Assembly (NCBI GenBank): GCA_024305405.1
Contig: JAKNDB010000068.1
Location: 11,529,501 to 11,593,500, forward strand
Length of the DNA stretch: 64,000 nucleotides
Reading direction: 5' to 3'
Source: Dirofilaria immitis
Lineage: Eukaryota; Nematoda; Chromadorea; Rhabditida; Onchocercidae
Shown piece after piece: positions 12,601 to 23,749 of this stretch. The notes under the pieces are model-generated. The model had not been told where the DNA came from and did no database searches. It worked only from the letters and a program-made list of their open reading frames with translations. How positions within the stretch are numbered: position 1 is the stretch's first letter; the number at the start of each line of letters is the position of its first letter. The translations under genes were made by a program, and so were the position numbers.

Positions 12601-14406
12601 AAATTTCTTCTCTAAATCTCTAAACTACTCAATTTAAAATTTTTATAATAAATATAAAAGTAAAATTTCATGTCAGATCGATTAAAAATAGTAATAAATG
12701 CTTCAAGATGTCTTTTATTTAATAATAAAAGAAAAATAAACAAATTCATTCTGAAGAATTTATTTCAAATCAGCGTAGCACATACAAGTAATTTACAAAC
12801 TTTATACATACCTATATTTTCTTGTAAATTTTCACACTTTTCTTCCTCTCTTTTCTTTTAATTAAATTCAAACTTTTCACAACAAACTCCATTACTGTAA
12901 AAAGAGAAAGGAAAATGTGAGAGGCATAAAACAAAAAGGTTTAATACCCATCAATAACATGCGGATATTTCATGCGGAACCACGCTGCAAGCATTCCACC
13001 ATATGAACCACCGAATGCAATAACCGGTATTTCAGTACCTGGGGAACAAAAGCCAAGTTCGTCTTGATCAGTTTTTAAAATGAAATTAATTCTGCAAAAT
13101 CAGCCAATGTTTGGATATCATTCAAATATCCCAGTCGTGAGGCATCCTAAAATTTCTAAAAATCATTTAAAAATCAATTAATCAATGATATCCAATTTTT
13201 ACACAACCACATTTCCTTGTTTTTACTCAGTACTATATTCTAAAAGTTACCGTAATTTCGGATACCACAACGTCGACAATGCAAACATTTTAACACTACA
13301 TTCCAAATTACAGAGATCAATTAAAATTCAAAAAATTTAATAGTGCGGGAAATTTGCAAAAATTAGGTATATTTGTAACTATTATATAAAGTTCATAACG
13401 GTACCGTATAACTTTGCTTTCCATAAGGTTTTGAATCACCGTAGTATCGATGTTCTGCGAATACAAGAGCAGCATGGAAATATGGTGCTAGATCCCACAT
13501 AATGCCCTATTAATTTTTATTAGTTACACATTTAGGCATTATCAGTAAATTTTTGAAATACTTAAAAACTTAGGAGTTAATATAAACTATCGATTATTGA
13601 TTGATATGGTTTAAAAAAAATGGAATTTTACTATATTTTTGCAAACAATTCGATGTTTCCTCGTTACCAGCGTAGAAAAATAGAGGTCCATCACAATGAA
13701 AATATGAATAATTTGTTAAATATCTGAAAAACAAAAGGAGCGCAATAAATAATTTTTAGGGACACTAAATAGATTAAAAATATTTGATTGATTGGAAAAG
13801 ATCTAAAAAAAAAATTAAGAAATTATAAAAAATCAAGAAAATCAATCAATGATTTATTCGTTTATATTACATATTTCAAGAGTATTTTAGTGAGAAGGTT
13901 TTCTGCTATAATTTATATAACGAAGTAAAGAATAATTTATACTTCGATATCCGCATCTTTTAACTTTTTTCATGCATTTATTAAAAAATTTTTCTTTTTC
14001 GAAAATATTTCTCATTCCGAAATAATTATAGTTCTTTGGATAAAAAATCGTTATAATTTTTAAATAATTTATTATTATTAGGAAAATGAAGAGTTTATTT
14101 GCTATATAGAATGATCAATAACGCTTACTTAAGATTAAAAGTTTCATCATTTCGATAACTGAAATGATCAATAAGCATTGATTTATGCCACTTAACATCC
14201 CAATGATAATATGATGGTAGCATTGTAGGGACAGTATTTGTTGCTATCCATAAACTATTCGACGAATTACGAATAATATTTCGAGGAATTGAGTTTATCA
14301 ATGAGGGAAATGCTCCAAACTTTCTAACACTACTATTAACAATTATCACTCCTATTATCAATATTTCCATTAGTACGATTGCATAATGTTGCGAAAATGA
14401 TATCAT
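9625..14406 (-). CDS. S28-family serine carboxypeptidase (prolyl carboxypeptidase-like), copy A
   Basis: Secreted or lysosomal serine exopeptidase of the S28 family (PRCP/DPP2; C. elegans pcp group), cleaving next to proline. Exons (minus): 14406-14129, 13723-13632, 13506-13405, 13146-12948, 12543-12386, 11545-11368, 11051-10870, 10604-10399, 10271-10097 and 9801-9625. The N-terminus has a hydrophobic leader ([17 protein letters not shown]). The catalytic triad motifs are all present: GGSYGG (Ser), LDPWSAGG (Asp) and AAHHLDLR (His), as are [28 protein letters not shown] and NIIFSNGNLDPW. The ATG is three bases from a TTTTCAG acceptor (probable SL site). Single-base losses occur near 13654-13660, 13077-13080, 11436-11440 and 11029-11033. 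The C-terminus ends in a short hydrophobic run. It is the downstream member of a head-to-tail pair with 16147-22475. Confidence 0.88.
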
Positions 14407-16146
14407 TTCCTGAAAATCTAAATTATTACATAGAATTTCGCTAAAATAACATCAAGCGAGCAATAAGTTTTTACAAATATAAAATTTAATTTTTATTGTT
14501 TGTCCTAATAATAAATAAAAATGAGAAAAATTATCATCTCATTTAGACTAATTGGAAAAGAAATAATCATCTGATGTAATAGAAATTTAAAAATATCCGT
14601 CATCATGATGATAATTCGAATACGTAATAAGTTAATTATATTTGGAAATATATTGAATATCATGCCATTGATATAATTATTTTAACATAAATTGAAATCA
14701 TTTCAGTAATTATAAGCAATTAATATATTAATTCATTACACATTAAGCGGATGAATTGCAAAAAAATGACTGAAATTTTTGTGATAATAGTAGTAAATTA
14801 GAAAATGTATATAAAAGTTTTATGTGCTTGCTTTGCACGTTAAAATAGGAAATGTAGAGATTTTACACTATTTCGGTATAGAAAAAAGGCTACAGTGATA
14901 AGCAAATATCATTTTTATCAATTAATAAAGCTAAGGAATGTTTTATTGATAGCGGTTATTGTTTGCCGAAATGATCTGACAAATAAATGTGAAATTATTT
15001 GATTTAGTTATTTTTAAAAAGAAAAATAAAATTTAATAAAATAATTCTATGTAAAAATTAAAAAGAAAGTAATAATTAAAAAGTAAATGAAATAGAATTT
15101 TGATTATAAAAAAGAAGTATTACTAATCATTAGTCAAATTAATTTTGATTCGCAATATTGAACTGTTAAAAATGTATTTATAATATGATTCAAAGATTTT
15201 TAATTATTATTTCCAGGTGAAAGTTTTCTCTTAGTTGCTCTCAACAAATTAATTTGGCATTATAATCTTTTTTCTCTTTCTAAACGTAACATTTATTATC
15301 AATCAGAATTTAATAATTTTACTAATTCATACTTTCATTACTTTTTAAAATCTTAAAGTAATTATAAAATTCTATTTAAACATTCTTCCATCTCCTATTT
15401 GAAGATAGCAGACATAAAGCATGTGATATCAAATTAGTCAGTATCAAAATATCATAAATAAATTGAATAATTGAATATAATATAATTGTAATACAATATC
15501 AGAAATATTATATAAATGGTGCATTATAAAAAATATTTGTATATCAAATCAATTTTTGCATATTTTCAAATGATAATGGGTTTAAGCATTGAAATGGTGT
15601 GCCATATTTTATGATAGATATTATACATTCAATTAAACTTCTTTCGTTACTTTATGCCTTATAAATTCATTTATATATAATTTCTTATTCCATTATTTCA
15701 TTCAAATATATATATGAAATATAAGATCGAATGTTGCTATTTCCTGTTCTTTATTACTTATCATCAAATCATTTATTCATATATAATAATCAGATGAATC
15801 ATAAAAATTCCAAATAGTGAGAAGAATAATTCGGTATAAGTGGGCAGTATAGCTGCAATATCAAATGAATATTAAATGATTTGATTTTAATTTTGATTTT
15901 TCAAAAGATTTCCTTTTAATTCATTTTAAAAAAATAGAAAAATTCTTCTTTTTCATTGCTTTTTCTTATCAAATTGATTTATCAGTCACAGAAGCGAAGT
16001 ATTTTTTCTAAAGCATTGAATTATTTTAATCATTTCATTATCATTTTATTATCATTGTTTTTCATTTACATTACTATTATTATTTAATATAATAAATGAG
16101 GAAAAGTTTATTTAAAAAAAAAGAAAAAATAATTTGAGATGAAAAT
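14407..16146. other. intergenic region between the two S28 genes
   Basis: About 1.7 kb, very AT-rich. No exon, repeat or RNA gene I can support. It should contain the promoter of copy A. Confidence 0.5.
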
Positions 16147-18587
16147 TTAATAATTATTTTTTTGTTGTTTCAATTTTGCTTCTTTCAACCATTGCTTGAT
16201 ATATAACTTTTCTAATCGTCTTGCTTCTTTCACTGAATTTGTATCCAATTGATGTTTGCCACGTAAATCATAATGATGTGCACCATCCTTAAAATACATT
16301 TTATCAAAATTTTTGCATAATTGTTTACTTATTCATATTATTTATTTGTTTAGTAATTTTTTAATAGCATAGTAATATAATTAATCATTACATCAAAATA
16401 CTGTCGGGATTAGAAATTATTCATTGTTTACCTGATTTATTTACTAATTGTATTTATTTACTTGCTAATATCTTCAACGATATTTTATACTATATGCAAA
16501 TTATTTTTTATTTATCTTCATAAATTAAATATTTCATCAGATTTTATTTTTTTTAACTAAGACAAAAAACTAATAATTTAAAAAAATTTTTGAAAATATT
16601 CTGTAAAAACAATGTAAAAGGCTGACCTTAATGATAATACTAATCAATGATCCTGTAATTTGTGGTCTTAATGACCAACCACCAGCAGACCATGGATCCA
16701 AATATCCATTACTTCAATTTATCATAACTAATTGCAAAATTAAGAGGATGAAAAAATGCTTTAATGATTCCAATTCTTAAATAGCTATTAATAAATTTTC
16801 ACTTCGACCTAATTATTATTTCAATTAAAAACTTATCTTTTTTTTGTTAACAAAGCATTAGCTATTGAAACGATACTTTTTTTTCTCAAAAATCACAGTT
16901 CGATAAAATTAATAATAGCAAATAATATTTCCATTATTAAATTTTCATGAAATTTGAAAATTTTACAATTCATCAGGAAATTTCAATATTATTGTTTATG
17001 ATAGATCTAAATTTCCATTAAATAGTTAAAATTCTTGAATTAATCTGAATTAAAAATTTCTAATATTTTATCATAAACATTATTAAAATAATAACCTGAA
17101 CACAATATTTGTAGCGGTTGGATATTGATTACCGTAATTTAAAATGATCCAGTGTGGTCGCATCAATGTTTTTGTATATCCAAATTTTCCGAAAGTATCG
17201 ATGCAATAGGATTCATAATCTGAATTTCTTGCTATACATTTACGAAAATCATTATGTATCTTATTCATTAAATATATTTTTATTGCTTACTGTAATTTAT
17301 AAAAAAGTCGAGACTGCTACTTTGATTAAAAATTAATTCAAACAGTCGTAACATTATTCAATCATTTCTAATCAGAAGTTTTCGTCTTGAAAAGTTAGTT
17401 TTATGTAATTCATAGAAAATATATTGTTAAAGACTGAAATTCTATTAGGAACTTGGCAATTCAATTTATGATTGATAAATCAGAGTAATTTATTAAAAAA
17501 TCAAATCGTTAAAATAACTAAAAATTAAGGATTAAAAATGAGCCTTCAATGGTAAATGGACAGTTGCTGATGAAGAAATCGTTAGGTGGTCCACTGGAAC
17601 ATTGTTGCATTACCATTTCAGTGCAGGTCTTAAATGATTGCGATTAATCAAATAATATTATACTTTAGGGATTGAATTTTTTTCCATTATAAAAAAAAGC
17701 GTAATTTTGAAACGTTTGGAATGGCTTTTATCTCTAAATACAATCTGTATATCTATATACTTCTGTGATCATTGATTACTTTTGTTGTTATTATCAAAGC
17801 AACTAAAAAATCTTAATATTACCGCGATAATTGCTTTGATGGCAGATTTAACATATTTCATAACTCGGGAATGCAGAAAGAAAAATTTGATGTTATAACT
17901 TTTTTATATTTTTTCTTTTTCCTAAAAATTTTTGAATTTTTCATTTTTTCTTCATCTGTTTTCCTACTAAAATTTTATTTCTTTCACTCCAAATTTCTTT
18001 TAAATACAAAAATAGAAATAATTTTTTCATACCTGCCACGCTCAACCTAATGGATCTCCAAGAGCTCCATATGCAGAATCTTTGCATACTTCTGGCTTAA
18101 TACAAAATGTTTCCTTTTCCCTGTATAATTATAATATAGATTCATTATTCCATACATACTTTCTGCGTATTCCTCATCAGTTCTTTTATCAGTAATCGCG
18201 AAAAATTGGCATGCAACCTTTAATATGATAATAAAATTGCATATGATATACAGAATATTTCAAAACTTTCTAAATATCATAAAACCTTTTATCATTTTAT
18301 CAATAGCTTTCGGTTAATTTTTTTTATTTATTTAAGTAAAAATTGAGATTTCTGACAACAATTTATGATTACTTGAGAAAATTGCGAATTTTTTATGCAA
18401 AATGTAAGAACTGCATTGAATGATGATAATATTATAATTACCATTGTTTGCTTAGAAAGGAAAAATAACTTAAGAAAATTTTCCTTTTTAATAAATGTAA
18501 AATAAATATGAAATATTTGTTTGATAAATAAAGCAATATATTATAATAAGCAAATTATATTCTACATGTGAATCAAACGCAAAGAAA

Positions 18588-18621
<34 letters not shown>

Positions 18622-21600
18622 ATAGACTTTTATGATAATTTATTAAGGGAAAGTTCTTTCCATATATACATATATAAAGTTTTGATGATAATTTATTGAG
18701 ATAAATAGGTAATGAAATAAATAAGATTATATATGCCGTATAAAATATTCAGAGCTTGGACATCATTAGTTGAAATTTAACTGTTGGTAATCATATTAAA
18801 TTAGTATTACTGAATATATATATATTTAAACTAATGATATATATATATAGAATATATATGGAGGTAACCAAATTCAATTTCTGTCATTAAATTACAGTAA
18901 CCAAATTAAATTTCTGTTACTAAATTACATAACTAAATTAAATTTCTGTCACTAAATTACAGTAACCAAATTAAATTTCTGTTACTAAATTATAATTGGC
19001 CATTAATGATTTTGAAGCACTTTGGATATTTCAAAAGACTTTATATCACATGTAATGAATAGTCTTTGCATGAAATGTCACGATACTGAAAACAAAAAAA
19101 CGGAACAGAAAAAGCTAACTTTAACCGGCCAGCCTGGAAGTTCAGCAAGGTAATTGGTCGGATATGGATAATTAACCATAGCCATTGATTCAAATATATT
19201 TTCTAAATATTCTCGAAGCATTATCCAATCAGTACTGACATTTATATATGACTTTCTATCCAAATGGAATAAATGATTTAGGTAGGCTCGACCAGATGCT
19301 AAAAAAAAAATAATAAATTAGATAATTAATTAGATGGCTAATTTTATTTCTGTAAATTAGTTGTTATTTCAATATAGAATAGCGTATATTTTTTTATTAT
19401 TAGTAAAATTGATACTCAAGAAATTCAACAGTAAACAAATGGTAAAACTGTTTTTAGAAGTTCAAAAACTACAAGAATATGATCGACATAATCCAAATAG
19501 ATATGAGCTATCATATTAGTCTAACAAACTGTGAATTAATCAATGATGACTAATTAGCTAATTAATCAATTTAAACTATTTCTAATGATTAGAAAAATTG
19601 AAGACTAACGCGTTGAGGATAAATTTTTAAGTGCAGTCCATCCATTAAGTATATTTTCCTCAATGCAGCCTGAATTCACAAAAGATCGTTTAACAATATG
19701 ATTATATGCATCTTCTGGAACATACATCGACATATCAGTAAACCAGAAAACAGGTGCACTCGATGCTATAGACCTACAAATTATCTATATTTTTCCATTT
19801 TTTGATTTTCACATTATTATCAAACAAATGATCAATATTTCGCCTTTTTCAATGTCAGTGATATGGCTAATTTAAATTCTAAAATATGCAAAAAACAATT
19901 ATATCATAGAAGTTTAGAATTGAATATAATTAAGAAATATGATAACAAAATACCCTTCTACCAAATGTGGATATTTAATACGTATCCATGCAGCAAGCAT
20001 GCCACCATATGAGCCACCAAATGCTATGATAGATGAATTTTGAGCAATCAGAAGACGCTGAATCGATTGAAAATTTTATAGTTGACGTAAATTTTTGAAA
20101 ATAAGTTGAATTTCGAAAAGACAAATATTGTAATACACTCCGACGTCTATACCCATATATCACATAATAATTATAAATTTTACAAAATTACCAAAAGTAT
20201 AAAACTTTTAAAAATTACATTATTAAAATTGTATGAAATTATCTATATAGATATGTTTCCATGTATATTTGTTACACATATATTACCTGTACGCGTTTAT
20301 TTATTATTTTCATGTGCCACTGATTCACTCAGGTAATAATGAATTATACCTGAATGAATCAGTTATATACGTATCATAATTGTTACCTGCATGTATTGAT
20401 CAAGTACATGATTATTCACATGTTTATTTCACTAACGGATTGTTCAATTTTTTAATAATATATTTGATTAGTGCTGCGAAATTCGTAAAACAAAAAGCCA
20501 AATATTTCAAAAATTAGCAAAAATGATATAAAAAGAAATCAATCAAATTATATCTTATCATTGCCTCAAAATTTTCTGCAATCATTTCGATAATTGCTTC
20601 ATTGAAGTTTTTGGAGATAACTATGGTAAATAATAAATATCTGTGCTAATTTTAAAACAGTCTAATCTAATAACTTTGGCTTTGAATTTAAAAGCCTCAA
20701 TCATCAAATTTAAATTTTAACTATATTTATTCTTTCCTTCTTTTTTAAAAGTTCTCAAATAAAAAACTTCAAATTTACTTTATTTTTAAGATGACGTATG
20801 AGAAGAGCAAAATCACCCAGTGCCTGTTCCGATGATAAATAACCGAGATTCTGAATTGTTCTATAGCTTTGTTTACCGAATGGATATGATTTGCCGTAAA
20901 ACCGATGTTCAGCGAATACGACAGCTGCATTGAATTCCGGTGCTAAATCCCACATTAAACCCTTAAATATTAAGAATAGAAAATAGTAGGAATTTATATT
21001 TTGTTAATTTTTTTCCTATCTTTTAACATAATTTATTTAATATTATGAATTATATAAGACGGAAGAGATAGATAACTCTGAAGAAATTTCTTATGAATAC
21101 TTTCATAATTTCGAATAATATTTTTGGCATTTTTGCAAAAAAAAAAAAAAACTAACAATAAATCAAAGTTTAATGTTTGATTGAATAAATAAATAGTTGA
21201 AATATTTGATAAATGGAATGAGAGAATAATATACAAATAATCAAAATTTCAACATGGAATAAAATTTTCATAAAGAAATAAATACTCATCAAATGAGTAA
21301 TTGTTGAAATAAATAATTAGCAAAGTATATAAAAATAAAATCTTAATTAAAATCAATAATTAAGTATCAAATAAACGGAGCCTAATAGTTGGATAAATAA
21401 TGAGGAATGTTTGGATTATGCATAATTGAAATATTAGATTTTATTAATTTTATCTAATTTCTCAGAGAAAAATCAGGTAAATTTATAGATTCTAATTGGA
21501 ACTATTCGGTAAAATTGTATCAGTAATCAATTAATTAATTACAAAATGTTAAACTGGTCGCTTAAAATAAATTTTTCATTTAATTTAATGTTTGAAATGA

Positions 21601-22475
21601 AAGACAAAACAAAGTAGAGCATACCGTATTCTGTGCAAACAATTCGATATTCCCTTCATTACCGGTATAGAAAAAATTGGTCCATTGGAAACAAAGTGTT
21701 TGGTATTTATTAAATAACTGAAATTTATATAATTAAAGATTGATAAGATAACGATTTGATCATTCATCGTTAAATAATAAAGTAATAAATACATTAAATT
21801 CAATGAAATTAATTATTCGCTTAAAATTTATAAAATTTCGCTTATCTTTCTAAATTTTAGTAAAAAATTTTCCTTTAATTTTATAATTTCGATTAAACTT
21901 AGGAAGAAACGAAAAAATAATTGAAGAATAATAGGAACCGTAAACTAAAAGTTCGATTATCGTGAAATGAGAAATGATCTATAGGAACATTTTCCAACCA
22001 TTCTTCGGACCATTTGTAATTCTTCTCATTTTCCTAAAAAGTTTTTTTTTAAAAATTTTAAAATTTTATGCTTCAAATATTGTTATATTTGAAAATATAT
22101 TTTTGTTATATTTGAAAATATATTTTCTTATCTTTTTTTGGCTAATAGTTATATAAGAATGAACGAAAAGTAATTACAGGTGGATAGATATAAAAATAAA
22201 TTCAATAGTAAAATTTCTACAAATTTTGAATTTCTTTAAAAATATAAACGTTTTCGTTTTATTTACCTTTTCCTTACATTTTTATTCTTCCGCAGAAATA
22301 TTAAATAAGAATAAACAAAATATATTTATGAATAAACAAGCAAATATTGTACTTTGTTTATTTGTTGTTGTTGTTGTTGTTGTAATGTGATAGAAATTAC
22401 AGGATTATGAGAACGTAATGAATTCCCATTTACAATAAATAGTATTATTATAACAACTGATAGCTTATTTAGCAT
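16147..22475 (-). CDS. S28-family serine carboxypeptidase (prolyl carboxypeptidase-like), copy B
   Basis: Same family and intron plan as copy A. Exons (minus): 22475-22401 (signal peptide [15 protein letters not shown]), 22033-21939 ([20 protein letters not shown]), 21717-21625 ([12 protein letters not shown] after one base), 20961-20779 ([20 protein letters not shown]), 20057-19954 ([13 protein letters not shown], catalytic Ser), 19773-19610, 19298-19120 ([18 protein letters not shown]), 18217-18033, 17628-17544, 17231-17096, 16711-16627 ([12 protein letters not shown], catalytic Asp) and 16287-16147 ([10 protein letters not shown], catalytic His). Single-base losses at 21671-21676 and 18115-18118. 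An in-frame TGA at 18044-18042 stands where a Trp is expected (LG-stop-AWQ). The 17544 exon seems to use a GC donor. The C-terminus is basic and Gln/Asn-rich. The TGA leaves open whether this copy is intact. Confidence 0.86.
18591..18619. repeat. (AT)n microsatellite
   Basis: About 14 AT dinucleotides in an intron of S28 copy B. Confidence 0.9.
18865..18992. repeat. four-copy tandem repeat, 32-33 bp units
   Basis: Units start at 18865, 18898, 18930 and 18963, each of the form TAACCAAATTAAATTTCTGT plus about 12 bases. Copies 1 and 3 carry CTGTCA, copies 2 and 4 CTGTTA, suggesting duplication of a two-unit block. In the S28 copy B intron 19119-18218. Confidence 0.85.
20319..20363. repeat. 17-bp imperfect inverted repeat
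   Basis: ACTGATTCACTCAGGTA at 20319-20335 pairs with TACCTGAATGAATCAGT at 20347-20363 (16 of 17 positions), loop 11 nt. Intronic in S28 copy B. Confidence 0.85.
22081..22126. repeat. perfect 23-bp tandem duplication
   Basis: TGTTATATTTGAAAATATAT plus TTT occurs at 22081 and again at 22104, in intron 1 of S28 copy B. Confidence 0.85.
22362..22382. repeat. (TTG)7 microsatellite
   Basis: Seven TTG triplets in intron 1 of S28 copy B, close to the signal-peptide exon. Confidence 0.9.
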
Positions 22476-23749
22476 AGAAAAATAATGACTGTAATTAATT
22501 TAATAATATTAATAGTATAATATATTTTTATTTTAAAATATTATAAAAAAATTGATTGATTGAAGAAATAGAATAAATGAATGATAAAAAAGGAATGAGA
22601 AGGTAAATTAAATAATATTTTAAAACAATTAGTCGAGAAATTTAAGCAAAACTTTTATTTATTATATTTTGCTTATTTATTAGCATTAAAAATATTAAAA
22701 ATTCATAAATAATGAAGTGATTTTATACATTTTAGGAAACTATACATGATATAAAAAAAAACTGAACTTTTAAAAGAATTAATCAACGATGAGGTGAAGG
22801 AGAAGAGAGGAAAAAAATAATGTAAAAAAAATTAGGTGAATAATTGATCAGATAAAATTCAAATAATGTATATAAAGCGATAGATGAAAATGATGTGGCA
22901 TAAATTATTTTTTGAGCAGATGCTAGCTAAAAAATGAACAGCTGATCAGCAGAAAGGAAGGTCAAAGTTCACATGACATTTAGTAAGACTAAATGAAACA
23001 GCTGCACTCGTTGGAATTTTTACATTTCTTTACACGTTTAGCTCAAAATTTTTTCAAAAATTTGAAATTTTAAAACTTTGAAACGATGCATGAATAATTC
23101 GAAGTAATAATTTCAACATTCATTCATTGGTAAAGGTACTTTAAATTACAGTATTTTTTATGCAAACGAAAGAATTTGCTATATGTTTTAATTTTAAGAA
23201 TTAAATTTCATATCATTTATCATTTCCCAATTTTTTAATATAGAAATGCTAGAAGTTGCTTTTAGTTCAGACACAATTTATTTGATAGACTAATTAATAA
23301 TGTGATATCAGTGATTGATAATGCATGCTAAAAATTCATGTTTGTGATGCAAAATATTTTCGAAGGAATATTTTGATGTTCTTTAGACGACCACGAATAG
23401 CAATGTTTTCACTACAACATGATAAAATTACCTGAAATTTTAATAAAGTACTGATAATCATAATCATAAAAAAACTTTATAATAGACGATGATGAAAATA
23501 TAACGTAACATTAAGATATCAGATATAAGCTTTTCTGGAATAAATTAGTAATAAGATTCAGAATTTAAAATTTTTAACGCTATATTTAAAATAAAACGAT
23601 AAGTAAAATTTTCATTCGATAATCGTTAAAACACATTTATTTATTATAGATTTACATAAAGTATCGGATAAAATTATTCAAGCAATAACGATGCTAGCCG
23701 GAAATCTTTAACAAAAATATTAAATATTCTAGTTGTTTTAGATGAAAGT
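22476..23749. other. intergenic region upstream of S28 copy B
   Basis: No supported exon on either strand. Contains the promoter of S28 copy B (minus) and the 3' flank of the pseudokinase gene. Confidence 0.5.

Noticed and set aside
9625..14406. Calling S28 copy A a pseudogene
   Set aside because: All frame faults are one-base losses of the same kind seen in essential genes such as Spb1, the triad is intact, and no substitution-type stop was found.
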